Positions 36,022 through 44,703 of a DNA stretch of 64,000 nt are shown piece by piece; the first letter of the stretch is position 1, and the number at the start of each line of letters is the position of its first letter. The stretch covers positions 52,266 to 116,265 of the forward strand of contig NZ_SWCN01000019.1 in NCBI RefSeq assembly GCF_005116575.1, read 5' to 3'. The notes below the pieces were generated by a model, which saw only the letters and a list, made by a program, of their open reading frames with translations, was not told where the DNA came from and made no database searches. Both the position numbers and the translations under genes were made by a program. The DNA comes from Desulforhopalus sp. IMCC35007 (lineage in GTDB: Bacteria > Desulfobacterota > Desulfobulbia > Desulfobulbales > Desulfocapsaceae).

Positions 36022-36573
36022 TTAGCTGAGTAACTCTTCGCGGGTGAAAACGGATTCAAGGGTATATCCGGCCTTTGCCAGTTCCTCGGTGCCGCCTTCC
36101 TGGCGCTCGACCACCGTTGCTACGAGGCCAACTTTAAAACCTGCCGCTTCAACTCGATCGATCACTTTAATCAAGGTTCCTCCGGTCGTGACAACGTCCT
36201 CAAGAAGAGCGACGGTGCAGCCTTCCGGCATATTTTTTAAACCTTCAATATAGTTGCCGGTGCCGTGACCTTTGGCTTCTTTGCGCACGATAAAAGCTGG
36301 GATTGGTTTTTCGGCAATAAAGCTTGCAATGGAAACTGCTGTGACAAGAGGATCGGCACCAAGTGTCATTCCTCCTACAGCATGTATGGGGGTGGGTGAT
36401 TTTTGCAACAGTTCAAAGAGCAACTTGCCACAAAGGTATGCACCTTCTGCTGAAAGAGTGGTTTGTTTACCATCAATATAAAAGTCTGAAGTTTTGCCAG
36501 AGGTGAGGGTAAAGGTGCCTTTTCTGTAGGATTTTTCGAGTAAAATCTCTTTTAAGCGTTGTTTGTCGTCCAT
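36022..36573 (-). CDS. pyrE: Orotate phosphoribosyltransferase
   Basis: PyrE joins orotate and PRPP to OMP in pyrimidine synthesis. The PRPP-binding loop ALLEDVVTTGGTLIKVID is present, with FYIDGKQTTLSAEGAYL near the N-terminus and the flexible loop VRKEAKGHGTGNYIEG. Length of 183 aa is normal. It is the first gene of a two-gene minus-strand unit with the small dual-CXXC gene. Confidence 0.95.
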   Translation of the reverse strand: MDDKQRLKEILLEKSYRKGTFTLTSGKTSDFYIDGKQTTLSAEGAYLCGKLLFELLQKSPTPIHAVGGMTLGADPLVTAVSIASFIAEKPIPAFIVRKEAKGHGTGNYIEGLKNMPEGCTVALLEDVVTTGGTLIKVIDRVEAAGFKVGLVATVVERQEGGTEELAKAGYTLESVFTREELLS

Positions 36574-36824
36574 AATGTTATTTAAAACTCTCGCTGAAAT
36601 AGTGGGAAAATCGATCTTTTCTGAAAATTGCAGGCGATACTACCTTTTTTTAGGTATTGTTTAAAGTAAAATTTACGTATTGCAGAAAAAGGGTAGTTAG
36701 GCTATGGCTGATTGTGTTATTTTTTTCTATTTATTTCAGGAACAGATATTGCTTCAATAAAAAAATAATTTGTGATCACTGTGGGTTGTCTCCACATTAA
36801 AATATCGAACAGAGAGGAAAATAT

Positions 36825-38666
36825 ATGTGTGGCATTGTAGGTTATTGTGGACCAAAGCGTGTAGTCCCCGTCATTCTCGAAGGCCTGAGACGCCTGGAGT
36901 ACAGAGGTTATGATTCAGCTGGAATTGTCTATCTTGAAGAGGGCAAACTGGTAAAGCATCGCGCAAAAGGCAAACTTGCTGCGCTGGAGTCGATAATAGG
37001 TGACGCAATTATTGCACCTGCAAATATCGGTTTAGGACATACGCGCTGGGCAACCCACGGTGCGCCCACGACGGAAAATGCACACCCTCACAGCGATTGT
37101 ACCGGAGAGCTCGTTGTCGTTCACAATGGAATCATTGAAAATTACCACTCTCTTCGAACGGAATTAATCGCTAAGGGACATAAATTTACCTCCGAAACCG
37201 ATACCGAGGTGCTGGCACATCTTATAGAAGAGAACCTTGATGGTGATCTTTTTAAAGCTGTAAAGAAAGCCATTTCTCTTATTGAAGGTTCCTATGCAAT
37301 CGGTGTGCTCTGGGCTAAAGAACCCAATACTCTTATCGCTGTAAGAAACCAGAGCCCTCTGGTACTTGGCGTAAGTGCTGAGGATGGGACGTTTCTGGCA
37401 TCAGATATTCCTGCCTTGCTACCATACACAAATCGGGTGATTTTTCTCGAAGATATGGAAATTGCTGTTCTTACAGAAAAAGAGCAGAAGATTTTTTCTC
37501 TTGAAACGGGAAAAGCTGTTGAAAAAGAAATCCAGACCATCACCTGGAACTCGGCTATGGCCGAAAAAGCAGGCTACAAACATTTCATGCTCAAAGAAAT
37601 ATTTGAGCAACCCCAGGCAATTACCAACACCGTCAGTGGCCGTGTTAATCCAGAAACAGGGATAGTTGATTTACCTGAAATCAAACTTTCTGAGGCAGAC
37701 ATTGCTCAAATTGACCGTATAGTATTTGTCGCCTGCGGAACCTCATGGCACTCTGCTCTTGTTGCCAAATACTGGATTGAAAAATACGCACACATACCAG
37801 TTGAGGTAGACATCGCTTCAGAATTTCGCTACAGACATCTGCTGATAAATGAAAGGGTTCTCACCATCACTTTGTCTCAGTCCGGTGAAACCGCAGATAC
37901 CCTTGCAGGTCTCAGGATCGCAAAAAATCTTGGCTCAAAGGTTGTCACCATATGTAATGTAGTTGGCTCAACGATGACTCGAGAAGCCCATGGTACAATC
38001 TACACCCATGCCGGTCCCGAGATAGGTGTTGCTTCAACCAAGGCATTTACCTCTCAACTGGCGGCAATATTTCTTTTAACCCTCTATCTGGGGCAGAAAA
38101 AAGGGACTTTGTCTGCTGAACAGGGCAAGCAGTTCGGTAAAGATCTCATCGGTATTGCAGGCGTTATAGACAGTGAACTGGAACGCATTAAAGAGGACAT
38201 GGAACAACTGATTGAAACATACTACGACAGTCGTGACTTCCTTTTTATCGGCCGTGGCGCGAATTACCCCATAGCACTTGAAGGAGCATTAAAATTAAAA
38301 GAAATTTCCTATATCCATGCAGAGGGCTATGCCTCTGGCGAACTGAAACACGGACCTATCGCCCTTATCGATAAGGAAATGCCTATCCTTGGACTGGTGC
38401 CTCAGGATGATGTTTATCAGAAATCCATCTCGAATTTAGAAGAGATAAAAGCCAGGCAAGGGCGTATCATACTCATTGGAACAGAGGGTGACACCCATCT
38501 CAAGACCATAACAGACGATGTTATTTATCTTCCACGGGTGGCAGATGATATGAATCCGATTTTGTATACTATCCCGGCGCAGCTGCTGGCCTACGCTATA
38601 GCCACCAGACGAGGTTGTGATGTAGACCAGCCAAGAAATCTGGCAAAAAGTGTTACTGTGGAATAG
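36825..38666 (+). CDS. glmS: Glutamine-fructose-6-phosphate aminotransferase (isomerising)
   Basis: GlmS makes glucosamine-6-phosphate for cell-wall and LPS synthesis. The N-terminal glutaminase domain starts with the nucleophile Cys2 (CGIVGYCG), followed by RRLEYRGYDSAGI and GHTRWATHG. Two SIS isomerase domains follow (from about residue 290: ACGTSWHSALVAKYW and SQSGETADTL), ending in DQPRNLAKSVTVE. Length is 613 aa. The ribosome site GAGAGGA precedes ATG 36825. I did not see a glmS ribozyme in the 250 bp upstream. Confidence 0.97.
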   Translation: MCGIVGYCGPKRVVPVILEGLRRLEYRGYDSAGIVYLEEGKLVKHRAKGKLAALESIIGDAIIAPANIGLGHTRWATHGAPTTENAHPHSDCTGELVVVHNGIIENYHSLRTELIAKGHKFTSETDTEVLAHLIEENLDGDLFKAVKKAISLIEGSYAIGVLWAKEPNTLIAVRNQSPLVLGVSAEDGTFLASDIPALLPYTNRVIFLEDMEIAVLTEKEQKIFSLETGKAVEKEIQTITWNSAMAEKAGYKHFMLKEIFEQPQAITNTVSGRVNPETGIVDLPEIKLSEADIAQIDRIVFVACGTSWHSALVAKYWIEKYAHIPVEVDIASEFRYRHLLINERVLTITLSQSGETADTLAGLRIAKNLGSKVVTICNVVGSTMTREAHGTIYTHAGPEIGVASTKAFTSQLAAIFLLTLYLGQKKGTLSAEQGKQFGKDLIGIAGVIDSELERIKEDMEQLIETYYDSRDFLFIGRGANYPIALEGALKLKEISYIHAEGYASGELKHGPIALIDKEMPILGLVPQDDVYQKSISNLEEIKARQGRIILIGTEGDTHLKTITDDVIYLPRVADDMNPILYTIPAQLLAYAIATRRGCDVDQPRNLAKSVTVE

Positions 38667-38712
38667 ATAAACAAAAGGGTTTTGAAGTTGTTGTGGGTAA
38701 GTAATAAAGTTT

Positions 38713-38775
38713 CATACTGAACGGGCGATCAGGATCTTGTCTGAAAGATCTCGTTCAGTATGACCTTTATTTTCT
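38713..38775 (+). terminator. Probable terminator of glmS
   Basis: CATACTGAACG (38713-38723) pairs perfectly with CGTTCAGTATG (38752-38762) around an inner hairpin (GATCTT at 38733-38738 with AAGATC at 38745-38750). A T-rich stretch follows from 38766. The long branched stem is unusual for an intrinsic terminator. Confidence 0.5.
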
Positions 38776-39340
38776 CTTTTTGAAGTTTTCTAGCACTTTT
38801 CGACATCTGTAGTACTTCTCCGTTACAAGAAAAACGTACGTTTTCCTGGCACTAGTCGGAAAATCTATTGCTCTGTTATAATCAGCCAGAAAAGCCGTCA
38901 AGAAATTCAATGGCCGGTTGCATTGTATATTTTATCTTTTCTGATGGTTTTCCCATGGAGGCAGAAAAGAAAATGTTAATTGGATACCCAAACTTCACTA
39001 AACACATTTCATAGCTGTTATGAAGAATGCGGGCACTATGCAAACTAGACCAGCTAGCGCATTTGAACGGAATGTTGCGTTTATCATTGCGGGTCGCTAC
39101 AGTAGAGTTCGTCATTTCAGGCAGTACTTTTGATAAAAAATTACTCCATTTCAGACCTGCCGGATGGTTGAGTACTTTCAGTTCAACCATTCGGATCAAG
39201 CCCAAAATAGCCTTTCTATCGGTGAAGGTTTTTCGAAGAATCTGGCAATAGGTAAAATCCCTTATAGGAAGTAGATCACACTCCCGTGATCTACTTCCTA
39301 TGGGGTGCTTAGCGTATATTATCGTACGAATCTGGACAGT
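38776..39340. other. Non-coding or decayed stretch with a perfect 16-bp hairpin
   Basis: No supported gene. The 190-aa open frame on the minus strand (38882-39454) is only partly explained by a transposase remnant in its first third; the rest is unrecognisable. A perfect 16-bp inverted repeat lies at 39264-39279 and 39286-39301 (left arm ATAGGAAGTAGATCAC, 6-nt loop). It may be an element end or a bidirectional hairpin. Confidence 0.5.
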
Positions 39341-39560
39341 ACCCTCAGCTGAAAGATAAAAGATATTCGTGATGACAGTCGGGCAACGGACTCTGACGAA
39401 TCCCTGTTGGAGATCCAGACATTCCAGAAAATTCTGTACTATATGTGAGATCACCGGCTTGTAGAAACCATAATGCCCGGAAAAGAGTTCGCATACCGCG
39501 CCTCAAACTCTTCAAAATGATCATCTAGAAACTGCCAGAATGGTGTCACTCATGGTCTTC
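39340..39560 (-). pseudogene. Remnant of an IS91-family transposase N-terminus
   Basis: On the minus strand one frame reads FLDDHFEEFEARYA, and after a shift near 39485 another reads HYGFYKPVISHIVQNFLEC followed by LDLQQGFVRVRCP. This is the start of the zinc-binding N-terminal domain of IS91-type transposases (FEEFE...GFWRPVV...FL-CGDL-GFARVRCP). The zinc cysteines and the rest of the enzyme are missing or mutated. It is a frameshifted fragment only. Confidence 0.6.
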
Positions 39561-39639
39561 TCTGTTTATTCAATGGCCTGAAAATAGCTTCAACGATTGT
39601 GTCTTTATTAAATATTGTCCAGTGAGATTTTTGGGGCTT

Positions 39640-39816
39640 CTGAAAGTGGTTTTTGACAGCTGGAGCTGGAAGGTTGGAAGTGGAACAGGACAAGTGTTGC
39701 CGATAGCCTATGACATCGTCGTCTACAAACATGGTAGAAAGATTGACTGCAGTTCAATTGATGGAGAAGGCATTACCATAGAAATCCATTTACCATCCCA
39801 TAACGTGGAATCTTGA
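39640..39816 (+). pseudogene. Remnant of a histidine kinase ATPase domain (C-terminus)
   Basis: The frame ending at 39816 reads VGSGTGQVLPIAYDIVVYKH, then GRKIDCSSIDGEGITIEIHLP. This corresponds to the G1/G2 boxes and last strands of a HATPase_c domain (GTGQGLAIAYDIVVNKHGG...GEGTTF-I-LP). The usual FDPFFTTK box is degraded to FDSWSWK and the upstream kinase is absent. It is therefore a decayed tail. Confidence 0.6.
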
Positions 39817-39898
39817 ACGTTCTTGTTTGCAGTCTGTTAAACCCGCCCCCTGTGAAAGAACAGGGGGGCGGGAAGAAGTAGGAAGTGAAAAAGGAAGA

Positions 39899-40537
39899 TC
39901 AGCATATCGTCCCATGGCTTTGCTGACTGTCAGTGTCATTGTCGAGTACCGCTTGGGCTGCAACCTCCAGCCCCTTAACAATCAACTCTAGCGTCATGGA
40001 TGGTTGGGACACATCTGTAACCTGTTCAGGGAGAAACGGAATATGAACGAACCCATGCCTGATAGTACTTTTTGCAAGGTAATGGTGTACTCCATAGAAC
40101 AGGTGATTGCAGACAAATGTTCCTGCGCTGTTTGACAGTGATGCGGGTATTCCAGCATTATGCATTGCCTCTACCATGGATTTTACTGGCAAGGTTGAAA
40201 AATATGCAGCTGGTCCTCCGGCAACAACCGGCTCATCGATAGGTCGGTTTGCCTCATTGTCTGGAATACGGTAGTCATCAATATTAATGGCGACACGTTC
40301 GGGTGTGATGTCGGTGCGGCCACCTGCTTGGCCAACAGTGATGACAATGTCAGGTTTTTGGGTTTCAATTGCCCTGATAACCGTTTCTATGCTTTTATGC
40401 CGTACTACAGGTACTTCACAGATAGTTACAACTCCGCCCTTCAGCTGTTTACCCTCAAGTAACTTTACTGCTTCCAGCGAGGGATTAACTGTTTCTCCCC
40501 CGAACGGCTGAAACCCTGTCAATAATATTTTTTTCAT
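39899..40537 (-). CDS. pcp: Pyrrolidone-carboxylate peptidase
   Basis: Pcp removes N-terminal pyroglutamate from peptides. The fold start [19 protein letters not shown], the catalytic Glu region ([20 protein letters not shown]) and the nucleophile Cys in [15 protein letters not shown] are all present. The His of the triad lies in [13 protein letters not shown] 40537 is preferred because AGGG lies 8 nt upstream, giving 212 aa; the GTG at 40546 is an alternative. It is the last gene of a three-gene operon with DUF969 and DUF979 membrane proteins, which would import the product or substrate 5-oxoproline. Confidence 0.95.
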   Translation of the reverse strand: MKKILLTGFQPFGGETVNPSLEAVKLLEGKQLKGGVVTICEVPVVRHKSIETVIRAIETQKPDIVITVGQAGGRTDITPERVAINIDDYRIPDNEANRPIDEPVVAGGPAAYFSTLPVKSMVEAMHNAGIPASLSNSAGTFVCNHLFYGVHHYLAKSTIRHGFVHIPFLPEQVTDVSQPSMTLELIVKGLEVAAQAVLDNDTDSQQSHGTIC

Positions 40538-40547
40538 AACGAGCACC

Positions 40548-41453
40548 CTAAAATGCGAGAAAATACATAAGAGAAGTATTAATGGCCAACATCACCAGGC
40601 CCGGAAAAAATTGAACGATAATGACATGATTCTTGTTCTCAAGTTCCAATAGCGCTGCCGGAACAATATTGAAGTTTGCCGCCATTGGTGTCATTAGTGT
40701 GCCGCAATACCCGGATAACATACCGATCACACCTACGATAGCGGGGTTACCGTTTTGACCAATGATAAGCAAAGGTAGGCCTATACCAGTGGTAATAACA
40801 GCAAATGCCGCAAACGCGTTGCCCATGATGATTGTAAAAAGCGCCATGCCGCAGGTGTAGGCCATTACATAGATTAGGAGGCTTCCATCAGGGATGATCA
40901 GTTGCACGATATGGGAGACAGTTTCACCTATCCCTGCCTGATTGAACAGATAACCAAGGGCGGCCAGAAACTGAGAAAGTATGGCTGCCCAGCCGATGGT
41001 GTCGAGTAGCCTGCGCCCTTCTTGGGAACTCTGTTTCGGGGAACATTTGGTAAGCCACATTGCTGCGATAAGGGCAACAACTGAACTGACACCAAGGCCG
41101 ATCAGAGCACTTGTGCCGGTTAATGTGTTCCAGAGTATTGTTCCTATTGGCACAATCAAAGCTGGCAGGAAAAGCCTGTTGCCAAAGGTCTTGGCCTGTT
41201 TGTTGGCAAAATCGTCTCCAGTTCCATTATATGTACCTATTCCCATGAAACCTGCTGATGCAATTATAGTCAAAGCAAGAACCATTATACCGGTAATCCA
41301 GTCCGGTATAAACTCGCCAAGGCAGAACGATAGTCCATAAATAAGCCAGAATAACCCAGTGCCGATACGTTTTTCGTTCCCCGTATCAGAAAAAGACTGT
41401 ACAGCAAAAGCGATGAGTAGCAAACCTGTAGCCTGATATATATATTCTAGCAT
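40548..41453 (-). CDS. DUF979 family membrane protein (probable 5-oxoproline transporter subunit)
   Basis: A 301-aa protein with about nine membrane segments. Family features include the N-terminal [34 protein letters not shown] and [24 protein letters not shown]. It pairs with the preceding DUF969 protein, 3 bp upstream. The DUF969-DUF979-Pcp arrangement is widespread and is usually interpreted as a 5-oxoproline (pyroglutamate) transport system. Transport itself has not been shown here. Confidence 0.88.
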   Translation of the reverse strand: MLEYIYQATGLLLIAFAVQSFSDTGNEKRIGTGLFWLIYGLSFCLGEFIPDWITGIMVLALTIIASAGFMGIGTYNGTGDDFANKQAKTFGNRLFLPALIVPIGTILWNTLTGTSALIGLGVSSVVALIAAMWLTKCSPKQSSQEGRRLLDTIGWAAILSQFLAALGYLFNQAGIGETVSHIVQLIIPDGSLLIYVMAYTCGMALFTIIMGNAFAAFAVITTGIGLPLLIIGQNGNPAIVGVIGMLSGYCGTLMTPMAANFNIVPAALLELENKNHVIIVQFFPGLVMLAINTSLMYFLAF

Positions 41454-41456
41454 ATC

Positions 41457-42146
41457 TTACTCCTTATCCGCTTGTGGTTGTTCCGGGTTCTTCAGGCGGA
41501 GGTCACCGATTTTAGCCGTGAAGAAAAAGACAATGAGTGAGGCGATACCGGTTGGTATAGCCCAAACGTACATATCACCCAGTTCCAACTCAAAACCGTT
41601 ATCGCTTAACACCCCTTTTATGAGCAGCAGACCTCCGGCACCGATGAAGATCAACTGACCAAAGAAATTTCCGAAATTATCGCTGGCAGCCGACAGGGCA
41701 CGTATCTGCATGGTTTCTTTCTTGCTTAATGGAGTGCGACCTTTTTCCGCAGCAGCTTCTGCCATCGGGGCAACCAGTGGACGAATCATAGACGGGTGCC
41801 CGCCCAAGTTCAGGCCAAGGCCAACGGTGATAGTTCTCAGCAGTGCATAGAGAAAAATAACCCGTCCTGCAGAAGCACCCTTGATCGTGCTTATCAGGGT
41901 CTCAGCACGTTGTCTCAAGCCATACCTCTCAAGTACCCCGATCATGGGTAATACAAGGATAAACAGGGACATATATCTATTCTTGGTAAAGGATGCTCCC
42001 AGGGTCGACAGGATATCCATAATGGCAATATCCGCAATTAACCCTGTAACCACACCTGCGGTCAGGATGACCAAAAGCGTATTGAGCCTTAGGGCCAATC
42101 CGATGGTGATGATGCCAACTCCAATCAACGGCCAGTAATTGATCAT
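41457..42146 (-). CDS. DUF969 family membrane protein (probable 5-oxoproline transporter subunit)
   Basis: A 229-aa membrane protein starting the pcp operon. The family blocks WPLIGVGIITIGLALRLN, RYMSLFILVLPMIGVLERYGL and the conserved LNLGGHPSMIRPLVAPMAEA loop are visible. It ends 3 bp before the DUF979 start. A GGAGGAA ribosome site precedes it. Divergent to it is a helix-turn-helix protein that may regulate the unit. Confidence 0.88.
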   Translation of the reverse strand: MINYWPLIGVGIITIGLALRLNTLLVILTAGVVTGLIADIAIMDILSTLGASFTKNRYMSLFILVLPMIGVLERYGLRQRAETLISTIKGASAGRVIFLYALLRTITVGLGLNLGGHPSMIRPLVAPMAEAAAEKGRTPLSKKETMQIRALSAASDNFGNFFGQLIFIGAGGLLLIKGVLSDNGFELELGDMYVWAIPTGIASLIVFFFTAKIGDLRLKNPEQPQADKE

Positions 42147-42396
42147 GATTTCCTCCTTTTATTGAATTTAATGTTCCACCCCACATCCAGCTGTAGTTCC
42201 GACAATTATTACTATTAGATAAATATTGATTAACCCAATAAATTAAAATTGGTCAAGCTTTTAGCTTAATATAATTAAATGTATTGGCATAATTATGATT
42301 AATCTATTGGAAAAATAATGCTTATATTTTGTTGCCTAGGGGGGTAAAGTAAAAGCAATCTAATTATAATTTCAATTTATAGAGACAAACACCACG

Positions 42397-43329
42397 ATGC
42401 CAGAATCACGCAAGAGGGAAAAAAAAGCCACACTCATCTGTGAACTCATCGCAGCCAGTAAGATGCCGCGCAATCAACTTGCTGCAGCTTCAGGGTTAAC
42501 CAACACCTTTATCAAAGACCTTGAGCAAGGAAACATCATTAATGTTGACCGCAGGAAGCTGCTGAGATTAGCAGTTACCTTGAACCTGGACCTGAGCAGA
42601 ATAGATGAGATGCTCAGGGTATTTGACAGGGCTAGCCTTGCGTCCGAAGATATCGATATTTTTATTGAATCTGCCCATAAACGAAAAGCGGTCACTGCAG
42701 TTTATCCCCACAGGAATTTTTATTCCTACGAGCTGGCTGTTTATGCAATGGAGCGTATTCCCGGAGATCAGGTCATTGTCAATGACCGCCCCTTGGTCTG
42801 TTTACGCGAACCGGGCCATAGGATCTTTAGCGATAGGTCGTTAGTCGATTCCCATCCACTCTATGCTGAATTGCTGGAAGAGATAGGAAGGGTACGCCGT
42901 AGCCAATTTGAAACAAATCTTGCGACCAACAGGATAACACTTTATATCTGCAAGAAATGTATAGAGAGTTATCTCGTCGTGGATGGAAACCCGGAAGAAG
43001 AAGTGTGGAGACAACGACACGTTGCCAACATGCTTGACTATATACAACGGTTCGATAACTTTTCGGTCAATTTTACCGGAATTTGCTCGTATCTGCTATT
43101 TTCCCTGAATCAGCCGAGTAACGAAAAAGATGTGCAGCTCACTTTTTGTGCCAAACCGGGGCACTACATTCCAAGTGAGCGTCCCGGCAGACTCGCCGGG
43201 TTCAGCACAAAAAATCCGGTTATCCTGAATACCTTCCAAGATGAGTTGAGTTCTATCAAAGAGATGGTCCTACCGGAGTTGTCTGAGAAAAACACGGTAG
43301 AACAGTATCTTGAAGAGTTGCTTGGCTAA
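42397..43329 (+). CDS. XRE-like helix-turn-helix protein divergent to the pcp operon
   Basis: A 310-aa protein. Residues 14-65 form a lambda-repressor-like helix-turn-helix (NQLAAASGLTNTFIKDLEQGN). The remaining 240 residues are a ligand-binding-like region I do not recognise; it holds two cysteines in YICKKCIESYLV. The position, divergent from the DUF969-DUF979-pcp operon with a 250-bp AT-rich gap, suggests it regulates that operon in response to 5-oxoproline or a peptide. A palindrome CCAAT-N8-ATTGG at 42235-42252 in the gap is a candidate operator. Confidence 0.8.
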   Translation: MPESRKREKKATLICELIAASKMPRNQLAAASGLTNTFIKDLEQGNIINVDRRKLLRLAVTLNLDLSRIDEMLRVFDRASLASEDIDIFIESAHKRKAVTAVYPHRNFYSYELAVYAMERIPGDQVIVNDRPLVCLREPGHRIFSDRSLVDSHPLYAELLEEIGRVRRSQFETNLATNRITLYICKKCIESYLVVDGNPEEEVWRQRHVANMLDYIQRFDNFSVNFTGICSYLLFSLNQPSNEKDVQLTFCAKPGHYIPSERPGRLAGFSTKNPVILNTFQDELSSIKEMVLPELSEKNTVEQYLEELLG

Positions 43330-43349
43330 GGTAGTCGGAGTTTTATCAC

Positions 43350-43562
43350 CTCATCCCCACCTGCAGAAAACGGATTCAGGCATAGCATTGTTGCCAGATT
43401 CGACATCGACCAACCGAATTTTGACAAATGCTGAAGGTGTTTCAGTAATAGCAAGGCGATGAGGGCTGTCCAAATCTTAACACGAAGAGCATTCTCACTT
43501 CTGTCGAGAAAGGTTTTGACCTTCAAGTGCTGTTTGAGTGTTTTAAAGAAAATCTCTATCTC
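43350..43562 (-). pseudogene. Remnant of an IS4-family transposase C-terminus
   Basis: The minus strand reads IEIFFKTLKQHLKVKTFLDR, then SENALRVKIWTALIALLLLK and HLQHLSKFGWSMSNLATMLC. This is the conserved end of IS4-type transposases, including the E of the YREK-like region and the KxWxxLI helix. The upstream catalytic core is gone and a stop interrupts the frame at about 43563. It begins about 20 bp after the regulator gene, on the opposite strand. Confidence 0.75.
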
Positions 43563-43589
43563 CTATCTGTCTTTATAAATTAAGGTTAC

Positions 43590-43824
43590 CCCTTATTGTG
43601 AATTCTATTTCAAAAAAAGATGATATAATCAGGGCAGCACAGCTCATTGTAGAGACTTTATCTGAACCTTTGCTCAATGAAAAGGAGGCAAACATTGGGC
43701 AAGTATTGGTATTGCAGTATTTCCAGATGAAGGTGTAGAACAGACCACCTTGATGAACAATGCCGATAGCGCTATGTATCAGGCTAAGCAGTCTGGACGC
43801 AGTCAATACTGCTTTTTTGAATAG
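43590..43824 (+). pseudogene. Remnant of a diguanylate cyclase (GGDEF) C-terminus
   Basis: Translating the plus strand gives KDDIIRAAQLIVETLSEPLL, then a frameshift near 43700, then SIGIAVFPDEGVEQTTLMNN followed by ADSAMYQAKQSGRSQYCFFE and a stop at 43824. This is the end of a GGDEF domain (SxGIAxxPxDG...ADxAMYxAKxxGR). The GGDEF signature itself is missing. It is joined directly to the IS4 remnant, so an insertion probably truncated the gene. Confidence 0.75.
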
Positions 43825-44281
43825 ATTAATTTTAATTAAAAAGGTGACTTAACCTCCGGAAAACCAAGGCCATCCTAGCAAGAAAAGAGGACTCTGAAAT
43901 CAAAGATGATCAACAGAGAACCAACCGAAACAATTGCTTCATTTCTGGCCATCATCGGCGTTTATAGTACTTTCATCTCTTCCTGGGTAACTGGATGAAA
44001 TTGCCAGGTCGAACCATCCAAGCTGGCAATATAACTCAAACTTAATAGATCTATTGCGAGTCTCAAGATTAGTAATATTTTGGGGTTGGAGAAGGGAAGG
44101 GCGATGGTAGATTGAAATCGAGTATGAAACTTTATTATTAAGTTTTTTGATGAGGATCACACTGAGCACTCAGTCAATATGATACTTTATTGTTATCTGT
44201 CTCTTTTCGCTGAATGTAAAATCAGGTGCTTATCGATATTTGAGTATGATACTTTATTCTTCGTCTACAGCCATTGTATAT
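43825..44281. other. Non-coding accessory stretch with three direct repeats
   Basis: No supported gene. Three imperfect copies of AGTATGATACTTTATT lie at 44121-44136, 44177-44191 and 44243-44258, spaced 56 and 66 bp apart. Two of the three contain the near-palindrome GTATGATAC or a variant of it. They may be a protein-binding array or leftovers of an element. Confidence 0.45.
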
Positions 44282-44405
44282 CAAAGAACAAGAAGACCGG
44301 AGTTGGGGATCAGATAAATGCTATCCTCAGTGCTGCTGGTATGAACTTCAGAAAGCAAATGAAGTTCATTAGAGGAGTTTTACTTCTTTTTTTTGGCAGT
44401 GATTG
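44282..44405 (+). pseudogene. Remnant of an IS5/IS1182-like transposase C-terminus
   Basis: The plus strand reads KKTGVGDQINAILSAAGMNF, then RKQMKFIRGVLLLFF. The tail GDxINAxLSAAGxNFRKLL is typical of the last helix of IS5-superfamily and IS1182-type transposases. Nothing of the DDE core remains upstream, so this is a fragment. Confidence 0.6.
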
Positions 44406-44502
44406 TAATTCAGGCTGGGATACAAAGTTGGCAACCTGCCTGATTGAAATACTTTTTTCAGAAGCGACTCAATACCAGGATATTTACTGAAACCGAATGG
44501 CA

Positions 44503-44536
44503 CAAAAAAATCGAGTTGCCAGCCCGGCAACTCGAT
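44503..44536 (-). terminator. Intrinsic terminator of the fumarase gene
   Basis: An 11-bp perfect stem (44510-44520, ATCGAGTTGCC, with 44526-44536) and a 5-nt loop. On the minus strand it runs into seven T (the A-run at 44504-44510). It lies about 165 bp beyond the fumarase stop. Confidence 0.8.
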
Positions 44537-44703
44537 TATAGAAAACGTATTGTGGTTCTACTATTAGTAACTAATTCTGAATGTATTGGTATAGTTACTT
44601 TTTGTAAATATTTGATATCAATGAGTTATTTTTGTATTAGTATGAATTCAATAGCCTTCAATACTGTTGATTTTGATTGAATTGTTATTGGTTTGACTCC
44701 ACC

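Noticed and set aside
36574..36824. glmS ribozyme upstream of glmS
   Set aside because: The conserved ribozyme core was not seen in the 250-bp gap, and the ribozyme is mainly known from Gram-positive bacteria.
38882..39454. 190-aa minus-strand frame as a real gene
   Set aside because: Only the first third resembles an IS91 N-terminus, with a frameshift just upstream; no start with ribosome site.
43573..43806. 77-aa minus-strand frame
   Set aside because: It is antisense to a recognisable GGDEF remnant.
44444..44680. 78-aa plus-strand frame after the IS5-like fragment
   Set aside because: It runs through the fumarase terminator and shows no motif.
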